Shown here in pieces: positions 1 through 7,208 of a stretch of 64,000 bases of DNA (position 1 is its first letter; each line of letters begins with the position of its first letter). The notes under the pieces were generated by a model that was not told the origin of the DNA, searched no databases, and saw nothing but the letters and a program-made list of their open reading frames with translations. This DNA is from Brasilonema sennae CENA114 (GTDB lineage Bacteria; Cyanobacteriota; Cyanobacteriia; Cyanobacteriales; Nostocaceae). The translations under genes and the position numbers were made by a program. The stretch is taken from positions 4,709,943 through 4,773,942 of the forward strand of contig NZ_CP030118.1 of the NCBI RefSeq assembly GCF_006968745.1, in the 5' to 3' direction.

Positions 1-375
1 GACAGTTATCAGGGTGATAAGAAAACTCAAAAAGGATCGCTCGTTTCTATTCCAGAAGCAATAGAGTTTTGGCGTACTCACAACCAATGTCCGGAATATA
101 CTGCCAAAAATGATACATTTTTGGCTGGGAATCAGAGCGATGCTCCAGCAGGGAGCCGCGCAAGCCGCGATCGCTCAAAACTTAAAACCTATTCCTACTC
201 CGGTTGTAGCGCTGGTTCCGAGGTTGTAGAATTAGCTGTAGTCAACGGCGGACATCTCTGGTACGGTGGTAGTTCTACTGATAAAGATGTAAATGACTTC
301 AATAAAGACCTCGGTTTAGACTCAACTCAGACGATTTGGGACTTCTTTGAGCGTCATACTTTACCTTTAGTTTGA
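1..375 (+). CDS. Esterase, PHB depolymerase/feruloyl esterase-like, 3' end only
   Basis: The reading frame is open from the first base of the window to a TGA at 373-375, so this is the last ~124 residues of a gene that begins outside. The residues around IEFWRTHNQC and the later GGHLWYGG followed by TQTIWDFFERH match the C-terminal end of secreted alpha/beta-hydrolases of the PHB depolymerase / LpqC esterase family, where the His of a GGGHxWxGG-type motif completes the catalytic triad. Such enzymes hydrolyse ester bonds, usually outside the cytoplasm. About 13 codons in the middle (137-175) are a dispersed repeat also found near 7.9 kb, lying in frame between the NQC and YSYSGC segments. Family assignment is from pattern memory; the exact substrate cannot be told. 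Confidence 0.7.
   Translation, partial: DSYQGDKKTQKGSLVSIPEAIEFWRTHNQCPEYTAKNDTFLAGNQSDAPAGSRASRDRSKLKTYSYSGCSAGSEVVELAVVNGGHLWYGGSSTDKDVNDFNKDLGLDSTQTIWDFFERHTLPLV
137..175. repeat. 39-bp dispersed repeat inside the esterase frame
   Basis: This 39-bp segment, beginning GCGATGCTCCAGCAGGGAGC and ending GCGATCGCT, recurs at 7889-7927 with a single mismatch. Here it is part of an open coding frame, whereas the second copy is intergenic. It ends in a HIP1-like GCGATCGC. Confidence 0.85.
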
Positions 376-399
376 AAGGGTGTAGGGGTGTAGGAGGAG

Positions 400-900
400 C
401 CAGTGCTGTGGGGAGCCAGTACTGCCAAGAGTTGTGCCTTGCGGAGCCAGTACTTGATGAGGGTTTCCCTCACTTGGTATCTGGTGAGACCAGCGCTGCA
501 GGAGGGTCTCCCTCCGTAGGCGACTGGCGAACCCGAAGGGCGTCGGGTTAAGCGCGTTGTGGCAACTAGCCCCGATAGGCGTAGCCGTGCCGCAGGCATA
601 GGGGGCGCTACGCAAACCCAGAGGGTCTCCCGACCTAGGTATCTGGTGAGACAGCGCTGCAGGAGGTGAGACCAGTGCTGCGGGAGGGTCTCCCGACAGC
701 CAGGCATCTGGCGAACCCGAAGGGGTCTCCCGACCTAGGCGACTGCGTAAGCGCAAAGCGCACGCGGCTTGGGCGTAAGCGCAAGCGCACGCTAAGAGCG
801 AACGCGTAAGCGTGTCCCTTTGGGACTTACGCGTAGCGTCTCCGCAGGAGATACCCGAAGGGCGTCCGGGTTCCCCGACTTGAGGCACCTGGCGTTGTAG
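400..900. repeat. Cluster of short dispersed repeats
   Basis: About 500 bp made of interleaved short motifs: GGAGCCAGTACTG, TATCTGGTGAGAC, GAGGGTCTCCC, GACCTAGGCGACTG, GTAAGCGCAAAGCGCACG, CGTAGCGTCTCCGCAGGAG and a block containing CCGATAGGCGTAGCCGTGCC. The same vocabulary returns near 2.2, 4.3, 9.05, 20.85, 21.2-21.5, 31.3, 44.55, 46.5, 48.15-48.4 and 63.45-63.8 kb. The long open frames on the minus strand here are by-products of the GC-rich repeats and are not called as genes. Confidence 0.8.
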
Positions 901-914
901 GGAAGAAGTAGAAT

Positions 915-993
915 GGTAGGTTGGGTAGAGCGTAAGCGAAACCCAACAGACGTTTGATATTATTGGGTTTGACTCCGTTCAACCCAACCTACG
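915..993. repeat. Inverted-repeat element of the GTAGGTTGGGT family
   Basis: GTAGGTTGGGT at the left end pairs with ACCCAACCTAC at the right end, with further pairing inside (AACCCAACA against TTGGGTTT). A half copy occurs at 63808-63838. This is a common cyanobacterial hairpin element. Confidence 0.75.
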
Positions 994-1047
994 ACTTGTT
1001 TTAGAAGTCAGGAATCTTGTTGTTCACAAATGATTTATGACTCCTAG

Positions 1048-1305
1048 ATGATGCAGATTATAGGCGATCGCAATGTCCGCCTCATTCCAGATGTTCTAGT
1101 TGGTGGTAACAATGGCAGCACTAATAGCTTAGTTGATGGGCTACTCTCCATGATTTTATGGAATCAAACTGCGAAACTTGATGAAAAGACAATACCTTTG
1201 CAGGCGAAATCACAACCAACAACCACATCAGAACCAACTCCATCGTCAAACGATCATCAGCCTGTTGTTATTGATTTTCCATTAGATGGAAATATCGCTA
1301 AGTAA
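1048..1305 (+). pseudogene. Remnant of a flotillin/band-7-like protein C-terminus
   Basis: An 85-codon frame opens right after an in-frame TAG. Its beginning, GDRNVRLIPDVLVGG followed by SLVDGLLSMILWNQ, resembles the tail of cyanobacterial flotillin-like (SPFH) membrane-scaffold proteins, which end in an IPDV...GLVDGLL...W/YNQ segment and a low-complexity Ser/Thr/Pro-rich tail like the one here. The SPFH and coiled-coil parts are absent and upstream DNA is repeat-derived, so this is best read as a 3' fragment left by a deletion. The match is from memory of the family and moderately secure. Confidence 0.45.
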
Positions 1306-1348
1306 GACGAATTGTCACAACTGATTCAACAAAAATAATCACAAAAAA

Positions 1349-1375
1349 GCACTAGTAGTTATCCACTGCTAGTGC
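1349..1375 (-). terminator. Hairpin with T-run on the minus strand
   Basis: GCACTAG and CTAGTGC arms are separated by 13 bases. On the minus strand the stem is followed by TTTTTTGTG, a factor-independent terminator layout, although no intact minus-strand gene feeds into it now. Confidence 0.4.
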
Positions 1376-1562
1376 CTCAATATCCTAGAGTTTATTACCT
1401 ATGTAGAACTTTTGCTAAAGTCAGGAAAAAGATAATAGATGCATCCCTTACGATGATGAACCAAAAAAACGTATGAAATAAATACTCAAAAAAGCTAGTA
1501 AATGCACCGCATCCTTGTCAAACATATGAAAACTATACATAGTTTAAAGTCGCAAGATAATG

Positions 1563-1630
1563 GAAACGTCTTCCTATTGAAATGGATATTAGAATAAAAA
1601 GATAAGTCTAATAGAGGAAGACGTTTTTTG
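1563..1630 (+). terminator. Long stem-loop with T-run
   Basis: AAACGTCTTCCTATT pairs with AATAGAGGAAGACGTTT about 30 bases downstream, with an inner stem (TATTAGA against TCTAATA), then TTTTTTGTG. It looks like a terminator or a small hairpin element; the 1306-1734 interval otherwise shows no gene. Confidence 0.45.
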
Positions 1631-1734
1631 TGTTAAGTCTTTTCACGATTAATGTTCTCAGTAACTGAAACACATGATCGCGCAGATCAACAGACGCAAG
1701 GGGCGCGTATCGCATCTGATGTCTTTGCCTTAAT

Positions 1735-1932
1735 ACAGGTAAAGAAATTTGCACTCTTTTTGGACACACTCATGCAGTACAATCAATGGCTTTCACCCCA
1801 GATGGTGAGCTACTAGCGAGTGGTAGTTGGGATAAAACCGTTAAACTTTGGGTAGCTTGTTTAATAGAAGGAGAGCTAGTGGAGTCAAGTTTTGCTCCTA
1901 TAGCAGGGAACAAGGAACACCCGAACGCTTAA
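1735..1932 (+). pseudogene. WD40-repeat protein fragment
   Basis: The frame reads TGKEICTLFGHTHAVQSMAF and continues TPDGELLASGSWDKTVKLW, which is one canonical WD40 blade with GH and the terminal LW. No start codon or further blades exist and the frame runs into unrelated sequence and a stop at 1930-1932. It is a single leftover blade of a larger beta-propeller protein, lying against the broken end of the IS4 remnant. Confidence 0.7.
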
Positions 1933-2316
1933 CAGACTTGAAAGTCTCTTGGTGACCGTATTTTCTCATTTGCTCCTAGTCGCTGTCGTGCTTGAGTAAT
2001 TGCTGATTTGCACGGCATACGCCAATATTTGCCCACCTTCACCCATGCCTCACAAAGACCGTCTATTAAATTCTTTAGTACATCTCGCATCGAATCTGAC
2101 GACCATAGGCTCATTGCAATTATCAGACAAACCACCAAGCCCGCTGGTAACGAACGCCTTCGTTGATCATCAGTTTCTGTATTGGCGTTAAGCGTAGCTC
2201 TCCGTCCGAGAGTGCCGCCCCTCTTAGGGGCTAGGAATCGCCTGCTCGATTGCCGTTGCTGGGATGGCTGTTTCTATCGCTTTGAGTACATCATTACTTT
2301 GTATCCTAGGAGACAT
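1929..2316 (-). pseudogene. IS4-family transposase, N-terminal fragment
   Basis: Read on the minus strand from ATG at 2316 the frame gives MSPRIQSNDVLKAIETAIPA and TAIEQAI, then a ~50-bp dispersed repeat (about 2192-2245) breaks the frame, then NTETDDQRRRSLPAGLVVCL and the conserved block with MSLWSSDSMRDVLKNLIDG and KSAITQARQRLG. These are the N-terminal conserved parts of cyanobacterial IS4-type transposases. The catalytic DDE part is missing beyond 1929. The element is therefore doubly dead: truncated and interrupted. Confidence 0.75.
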
Positions 2317-2410
2317 CAAGCAAAAATCTTTGAGATGTACCACACTCTATCTCCATTCTTTGCAACAATATTTAATTTACATGACTTTCAGCCTTAACTG
2401 AACCGTATTG
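1929..2410 (-). mobile_element. Truncated IS4-type element with terminal repeat
   Basis: The transposase fragment is bounded on its 5' side by CTTAACTGAACCGTATTG at 2393-2410, about 80 bp upstream of the start codon, where an IS end is expected. The same 18-mer stands alone at 32751-32768 and 63846-63863, and a near copy at 49248-49265, always in this orientation, supporting its role as an element terminus. Confidence 0.6.
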
Positions 2411-2414
2411 ACTC

Positions 2415-2469
2415 ATAGAAGCGATAATTAATTATTTTTAGGCGTTGATAATTTGTTTCTATCTATATA
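2415..2469. repeat. 55-bp AT-rich direct repeat, copy A
   Basis: This stretch (ATAGAAGCGAT, then ATTAATTATTTTTAGG, then TGATAATTT, ending TCTATATA) matches 3812-3866 at about 49 of 55 positions in the same orientation. Both copies lie outside the three small minus-strand genes. Copy A is followed at 2490 by a ribosome-binding site and ATG, so it may be a duplicated promoter/leader. Confidence 0.75.
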
Positions 2470-2499
2470 ATTTGTAGTTTATTCAATCAGGAGAAATAG

Positions 2500-2535
2500 A
2501 TGAATGTGAAAAATCTTATAAAAAAGCAGCAGTGA
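2500..2535 (+). pseudogene. Very short ORF with a ribosome-binding site
   Basis: AGGAG precedes ATG by 7 bases; the frame reads MNVKNLIKKQQ and stops. It sits directly downstream of repeat copy A. It may be a truncated start of a lost small gene. Just beyond, CAGCAGT and ACTGCTG arms (about 2525-2556) form a loose stem. Confidence 0.3.
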
Positions 2536-2734
2536 GCAACTGCCGAAACAATTACTTACTGCTGTAATAATTTATAAGTTGGTAAATCTACTTTTTTTAG
2601 CACTCGATAATTGAGATAATTTCACTCTCAAATAGCAATGCGTTTGTTAATTCTAACTTTTCAGCTCGTTTGAACCTCATTCTTCATCCATGAACGATCG
2701 CTCCCTTATCAATCGTCCTACATGAGCGAGTGCC

Positions 2735-2989
2735 TTACTTTGCCGGACCAGGTACGAATGGGTTAGCCACTTTGAACTCAGCAGCCCCAACTTCCTTGAG
2801 AGAGAAGACGAGGTCAATGCTGTGTGCAACCGCATCACAATTATCAGGCTTCACTCGGATGAAGGTCGCGATGGGAGGCAATGACTTTGTGAGTTCGATT
2901 TTAAAGTCATCTTTTTTAGTGCAACCGTTGCTAGTGACTGTGATGGTTGCACTAATGTCGGTGAGAACAAGCCCATGTAAAGTTTCCAT
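2735..2989 (-). CDS. Small hypothetical protein (84 aa), third gene of a small-protein cassette
   Basis: The start at 2989 (METLHGL) is chosen because GGAGG lies 8-9 bases upstream; an earlier in-frame ATG at 3013 has no such site. The product has alternating beta-like stretches (ISATITVTSNGCTKKDDFKI, then IATFIRVKPDNCD, IDLVFSLKEVG) and ends VANPFVPGPAK, with two Cys. I do not recognise a named family. It is the last of three small co-oriented genes (67, 71 and 84 aa), each with its own good ribosome-binding site, spaced 47-76 bp, probably one transcript. Confidence 0.6.
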   Translation of the reverse strand: METLHGLVLTDISATITVTSNGCTKKDDFKIELTKSLPPIATFIRVKPDNCDAVAHSIDLVFSLKEVGAAEFKVANPFVPGPAK

Positions 2990-3036
2990 CTTTTTTTCCT
3001 CCATTATTTTCACGCACTACAAAAGCAGCGATCGCA

Positions 3037-3252
3037 CTAACTTGGTTGGGCTTCTATCGTCACGGTAATCGTTTGCTCTCCTAACAATCCACCTTTGCTA
3101 CCTGATGTTTCAACGAGTTTCCATGCAATGCGAAAATCTGATATGTTCCCTTGCAAAGCCTCGAACGCTACACTAATGGCTTCCTCAAGAGCAGATTGAA
3201 AATCCCCTTCTTTTGAGGTTCCTTGAAATTGTTGAATCTTTGTAGTAGTCAT
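3037..3252 (-). CDS. Small dodecin-like protein (71 aa)
   Basis: AAGGAG sits 8 bases before the ATG at 3252. The protein begins MTTTKIQQFQGTS, has an amphipathic helix EALEEAI-like region (FQSALEEAISVAFEAL) and two strands around RIAWKLVETSG and QTITVTIEAQ. The order strand-GTS-helix-W..VE..G-strand is reminiscent of dodecins, ~70-residue flavin/CoA-binding shell proteins, and of small calcium-dodecin-like relatives. The resemblance is structural and by eye only. It is the middle gene of the three-gene cassette and shares orientation with a Cys-rich leader-type peptide upstream. Confidence 0.6.
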   Translation of the reverse strand: MTTTKIQQFQGTSKEGDFQSALEEAISVAFEALQGNISDFRIAWKLVETSGSKGGLLGEQTITVTIEAQPS

Positions 3253-3328
3253 GATTGTTTCTCCTTGGTATTTATAAATGATTGTTTGATGTCGAGTTCT
3301 AATCGCACTTCTGTGTTGCGGCGAGCAG

Positions 3329-3532
3329 TTACGGGCATTTACTCCTCTTGCAGTTTGTCAAACATTCTGAAAAGCCGCAATCTCCTTCGCGCACTGCACA
3401 ATTTAATGCTATTGGGAGACACTTACGGAAGCACTCCATCTCACAATCTTGACTCAGAACCATACCACCGCCTAGTATCGTTGCTCTGCTAACTTTTCTG
3501 ACAACAGGTTGAGCTTGAGTTGGAAGTTTCAT
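3329..3532 (-). CDS. Cys-rich small protein with leader-like N-terminus, putative RiPP-type precursor
   Basis: Sixty-seven residues beginning MKLPTQAQPVVRKVS, then a C-terminal half with seven Cys (CEMECFRKCLP, then NCAVREGDCGF and CLTNCKRSKCP). GGAG lies 8 bases upstream of the ATG. An LPTQAQPVxR-type N-terminus followed by a Cys-rich core is a pattern I associate with cyanobacterial small peptides resembling ribosomally made, modified peptide precursors; it is not a signal peptide in the usual sense. No maturation enzyme is seen nearby. The first gene of the three-gene cassette. Confidence 0.6.
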   Translation of the reverse strand: MKLPTQAQPVVRKVSRATILGGGMVLSQDCEMECFRKCLPIALNCAVREGDCGFSECLTNCKRSKCP

Positions 3533-3598
3533 CGTTATTTCTCCATTAGTAATAGTCCAGAATTGCCGCAGGGAATTTGGAGTGAGTAGAATTTTGTA

Positions 3599-3625
3599 GG
3601 TGGGTTACGCTAACGCTAACCCACC
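3599..3625. repeat. Short hairpin element
   Basis: GGTGGGTTACGC and the facing GCTAACCCACC form a near-perfect stem. It lies upstream of the small-protein cassette. The rest of 3626-3811 shows nothing recognisable. Confidence 0.5.
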
Positions 3626-3811
3626 ATTATTAAGTCATTCAGAGCGGAATTAGATGGTGCGTTACTTCGTTAATCCCAGATGATCGGCCCCGACGAGGGA
3701 TTCTCACGTTTACACTCTCTACATTCGCTCGATAGTTGAGCTATTCCCGTACAAATCAGCCATCCTACAGGACTAGTCGGATGATTGTTAATTAACTATT
3801 TTTCGTTATCA

Positions 3812-3866
3812 ATAGAAGCGATCATTAATTATTTTTAGGTAGTGATAATTTATTTCTCTCTATATA
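3812..3866. repeat. 55-bp AT-rich direct repeat, copy B
   Basis: Second copy of the 2415-2469 element, ~49/55 identical. It ends exactly where the IS630 remnant begins (TATAGCAACCGCC at about 3863), so whatever gene once followed it has been cut off. Confidence 0.75.
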
Positions 3867-4113
3867 TAGCAACCGCCAATGCGGTTAGGACGCAAAGCGC
3901 AAGACATCCTCAATGGCATCTCGTAAACAATCAAACTGCCCCAATTTTTTACGGATTCGACTCTTTAACCAAGACCAACATTTTTCAATTAAGTTTAGAT
4001 CTGGAGAATAAGGGGGTAAGTACAATAGCTCACAACCTGCATTTTGAATCAATTCTTGAATACGACCACCTTTATGAAATGTGGCATTATCCATTACCGA
4101 GACAATTTTAGAT
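3866..4113 (-). pseudogene. IS630-family transposase, C-terminal fragment
   Basis: Minus-strand reading gives KIVSVMDNATFHKGGRI, then LLYLPPYSPDLNLIEKCW and SWLKSRIRKK. VMDNATFHKG carries the second catalytic Asp and SPDLNLIEKCW the final Glu of the DDE triad of Tc1/mariner-like IS630 transposases. The first two thirds of the protein are missing; the upstream side runs into AT-rich repeats (GATTTTAGATTTTGGATTTT). Ends at 3885 with the likely IS terminus to ~3866. Confidence 0.85.
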
Positions 4114-4355
4114 TTTAGATTTTGGATTTTGGATTAAAATCTAGAATCTAAAAAAGGGTTTAAAGCCCCCGACTTGAGTCGTGCAGAAAAATAAATTCTA
4201 GAACTATACTCAAGCGCCTGTCTTACAGATATGGGGCGGCACGTTTCGGGTTGTTGCTTCTTACCCGTTCGCGTAGCGTCTCCGGAGGAGATAAGCTGCC
4301 TTGTCAATCTAAAATTTCAAAGTTTTGTGAAATGGTGTGTGTGTAGGGAGTTGTT

Positions 4356-5789
4356 ATGAAGCGTTGGCAGTTTGCTGGTAGTGTTCATTGGCTAGCAATA
4401 TGTTTATTGGGATGCGGTAGTGCTTTTACCATTGGGCCTGGATATGCACAAGATCGGGAAAATTTAGCTCCAAATCTGGCTCAAAGGGTAGCTGCTCCAG
4501 CCAATGGTGAACCCCTGAAAAAAGGGGTGATATCATGTCCGGTGAAAGACTTATCATTAAGACGGCTCTTAGCAGGGGGCTCTTAGCAGGGAGAAAGAGA
4601 ATTTCCCGGTTTTTGCACAGATTTTGTAATCACAACTAATTAGCCGGACATGATATGAATCAGAATAAAGCTACCCAAGACAAAGCAGGATCGGGGAAGT
4701 AAACCTCTGGCAGAATTCCACGAGTCAGTGAGATAGAGCCTCCACTTCGTAGTGCCAGAATGTTGGTGCAATCGCCAACCCCACAAACAGCGCCAACCCC
4801 ACAAACGACACCTGCTGAACGAATTGTACAAATCAGCTTGGTGAAGGCAAATCCTACAAACAGAGGTTTGGAACTGGTTTTACAAACATCACTTGCTGCT
4901 AGCTTGCAACTACCCAAAAAGTATGGTCAAAATGGGGTTCCGGCTATTGGGACTGTCTTACCCAATCCGAATGGGAAAATCCCGCGCAATCGCTACACAT
5001 CAGAACCGTATAGTACAAACGATCAATCAGACCTCACGAGATCTGCAGAACAATACCGAAGAAAATTTCTCTAGCGATGCCTTTAGCCCCCGTGTTGGGA
5101 TTGTCTACCAGCCGATTCCGGCGATTTCGCTGTATGCTAACTATAGTCGTGCATTTATCCCAAACACTGGAACCGCATTTGGTGGCGGTTCATTTGAGCC
5201 ACAACGCGGCACTTCCTATGAAGTAGGCATCAAAGGAGATATCAGCAATAGACTTTCTGCGACTCTTGCCTACTACGACTTGACCCGATCCAATGTCTTG
5301 ACCACCCATCCAGTCAATCCTGACTTCTCAATCCAAACAGGAGAGCAACGCAGCAAGGGGGTTGAACTCAGCATTGCTGGGGAAATTTTACCAGGATGGA
5401 ACATTATTGCAGGTTATGCTTACACGGATGCAACAATTACCAAGGACAACGACTTTCCAGTAGGCAACTTGCTGAGTAATATTCCCAAACATAGCTTTAA
5501 CATTTGGACAAGCTATGAAATTCAATCGGGTGGTCTCAAGGGATTTGGCGTTGGTGGAGGATTGTTTTTCGTCGGCGATAGACAAGGAGATCTAAACAAT
5601 ACGTTTGAATTACCGAGTTATCTCCGCACCGATGCTGCTATCTTCTATAAACGAGATAGATTCCGGGCAGCGATTAATTTCAAGAATCTGTTTGATGTAG
5701 ACTATTTTGAATCTAGCAGGAATAGTAGCATAGGTCTTTTCTATGGCGATCCATTCACAGTGCAGGGCACGATTCGCTGGGAGTTTTGA
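4356..5789 (+). pseudogene. TonB-dependent siderophore receptor, degraded
   Basis: Three separated pieces of one gene are visible. 4356-4530 encodes a signal peptide (MKRWQFAGSVHWLAICLLGC, cleavage near GYAQ) and linker. 4703-~4920 encodes the linker and AMIN-type domain (RIVQISLVKANPTNRGLELV) typical of cyanobacterial ferric-siderophore receptors. ~5057-5789 encodes the C-terminal beta-barrel (SPRVGIVYQP, NYSRAF, YEVGIKGDISNRLSATLAYY, NLFDVDYFESS) ending with the terminal aromatic F of outer-membrane proteins. A MITE, in-frame stops, frameshifts and large deletions remove the plug and most of the barrel. It would have imported ferric siderophores through the outer membrane. Confidence 0.85.
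4531..4655. mobile_element. 125-bp MITE in the siderophore receptor
   Basis: Perfect 12-bp terminal inverted repeats, TATCATGTCCGG and CCGGACATGATA, flanked by TGA on both sides (4528-4530 and 4656-4658) as a possible 3-bp target duplication. It has no coding capacity and contains a 13-bp tandem duplication GGCTCTTAGCAGG. It lies between the signal peptide and AMIN portions of the receptor gene. Confidence 0.75.
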
Positions 5790-5804
5790 CCATAAACGAA
5801 ACGG

Positions 5805-5870
5805 GTTCCGGGCAGCGATTAATTTCAAGAATCTGTTTGAGGTTGACTATTTTGAGTCGGCGTCGAACAG
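5805..5870 (+). pseudogene. Second copy of the receptor 3' end
   Basis: The reading FRAAINFKNLFEVDYFESAS repeats, with nucleotide substitutions, the terminal barrel segment FRAAINFKNLFDVDYFESS of the preceding gene (5660-5720). It is a scrap of a neighbouring paralogous receptor, suggesting tandem receptor genes that collapsed by recombination. Confidence 0.75.
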
Positions 5871-5905
5871 GGTAAACGATCAAGGGCAAGCAACAAACCC
5901 ATTAT

Positions 5906-6430
5906 TCATATATCAGCTCTATTTACATGCGTTTGCCCTGGTGCAAGATCTGAGCCTATCAATTCTCGCAATTGAGCCAGCACAGCAGTTGCATGACCTT
6001 TGGCTTTCACCTTTGCCCAAGTGTAAGCGATTGTTTGGTCAGGTGCGATGATAAAAGTTGAACGCTCTACACCCATGTACTCTTTACCCATAAACTTTTT
6101 CAATCGCCACGCACCGTAAGCTTCAGCAACTTGATGCTCTGGATCACTTAACAAAGTTATTGATAAGTTATGCTTATTAATAAATTTGCAATGAGATTTT
6201 TGTGAATCTGGACTGACACCCAAGATTTTCGCTCCTAATTTACTAAAGTCTTGAGATAACTCGCTAAAATCTTTAGCTTCAGTGGTACAACCAGGAGTGT
6301 CATCTTTGGGGTAGAAATAAAGGACCACCCATTGACCAGAGAAATCACCTAGACTAAGTTGGTTACCGTCTTGATCTATCGCAGAGAAATCAGGAGGTTT
6401 TTGCCCCTGTTGAGGTATGTTGTTCACCAT
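5906..6430 (-). CDS. bcp: Peroxiredoxin, BCP/PrxQ type
   Basis: A 174-residue thioredoxin-fold peroxidase that reduces hydrogen and alkyl peroxides. The peroxidatic Cys48 is in DDTPGCTTEAKDF. The resolving Cys that many BCPs carry five residues later is Lys53 here; Cys81 (QKSHCKFI) is the only other candidate, matching the subgroup in which the resolving Cys lies in the next helix. The C-terminal ~15 residues (SDLAPGQTHVNRADI) overlap the GGTGCAAGATCTGAGCC motif that recurs in intergenic repeats at 36.3 and 48.1 kb, so the natural end has probably been replaced. It is the last of three minus-strand genes and has its own upstream region containing a terminator for the neighbour. Confidence 0.9.
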   Translation of the reverse strand: MVNNIPQQGQKPPDFSAIDQDGNQLSLGDFSGQWVVLYFYPKDDTPGCTTEAKDFSELSQDFSKLGAKILGVSPDSQKSHCKFINKHNLSITLLSDPEHQVAEAYGAWRLKKFMGKEYMGVERSTFIIAPDQTIAYTWAKVKAKGHATAVLAQLRELIGSDLAPGQTHVNRADI

Positions 6431-6463
6431 ACAATTATCTAGATAATATCTTTAACAGAATAC

Positions 6464-6500
6464 TAGAAACTCGGTTTCTCAAAGAACCCGAGTTTTTGTG
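6464..6500. terminator. Stem-loop between PrxQ and the PNPOx-like gene
   Basis: AAACTCGGTTTCT pairs with AGAACCCGAGTTTTT. It lies downstream of the minus-strand PNPOx-like gene, which it probably terminates. Confidence 0.6.
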
Positions 6501-6522
6501 TTGCGATTATCTTACTTTTTGA

Positions 6523-7029
6523 TTATTTCAAAGTAACTTTTTCATTTTCGCCAACATTGGGTTTTTCTCCTGTTGTCATCGCCTTCACCAGTGCAATTGT
6601 GTGCGCGACAAAACTCGAAGGAGCATCCCAATACTCAGCCTTTTCTACACTAACTTTGAGCAAAGCAATATCAGGTTCATCTAGTTCCTTGGGAAACCAA
6701 GCTTTTAGTTGTGGTTTCCACAGCTGCTGTAGTTTGTCGCGATCGCGTACCAATTGAGCTGAACCCGACACTGAAACGTAGCTCTGCTTTTGTGGATCAG
6801 AAAAACTGACGTTGACTCGCTCTTGCTGCTCAATTTCTCTTACCTTATGAGAACTGGCGTAGGTAAAGAACCAAAGATCGCCATCAGGTTCGACCTCTGA
6901 GTTAATTGACATCGGACGACTGCGCAAAGTCCCGTCTTCATCTACTGTAGTCAGCATCCCAATGTCAATATCTTTGATCAGTTCACGTAGCTTCTTAATT
7001 TGTTCGTTACGGTTTTCGGAATCTGTCAT
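6523..7029 (-). CDS. Pyridoxamine-5'-phosphate-oxidase-like flavoprotein, general stress protein 26 type
   Basis: A 168-residue split-beta-barrel protein: DIGMLTTVDEDGTLRSRPMS and the DLWFFTYASSHKVREI and VNVSFSDP segments are hallmarks of the Pyridox_ox_2 family, which binds FMN or F420 and is often stress-induced. A true PdxH function is unlikely because the family differs in substrate residues. It stands between GNAT and PrxQ on the same strand, a possible stress-response grouping. Confidence 0.85.
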   Translation of the reverse strand: MTDSENRNEQIKKLRELIKDIDIGMLTTVDEDGTLRSRPMSINSEVEPDGDLWFFTYASSHKVREIEQQERVNVSFSDPQKQSYVSVSGSAQLVRDRDKLQQLWKPQLKAWFPKELDEPDIALLKVSVEKAEYWDAPSSFVAHTIALVKAMTTGEKPNVGENEKVTLK

Positions 7030-7208
7030 TTTTTCTACTCTTGTCTGTACTATCTAGTTTGAATATGAGCACTTTACTGCAAGTCAATTCTAGGCACACT
7101 AAAGCTCTCTTATAGTGTTAGCGCTTGCATACAACAGTGACTTGAGTCCAAAGGTGGAGTTTAGCCGCCAGAAGAGGTACGTAAATGGAGGTAAATAAAT
7201 AAAAAAAG

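Noticed and set aside
354..888. Two long minus-strand frames (117 and 173 codons)
   Set aside because: They are translations of GC-rich dispersed repeats with Arg/Pro/Ser-rich products and also occur in other clusters.
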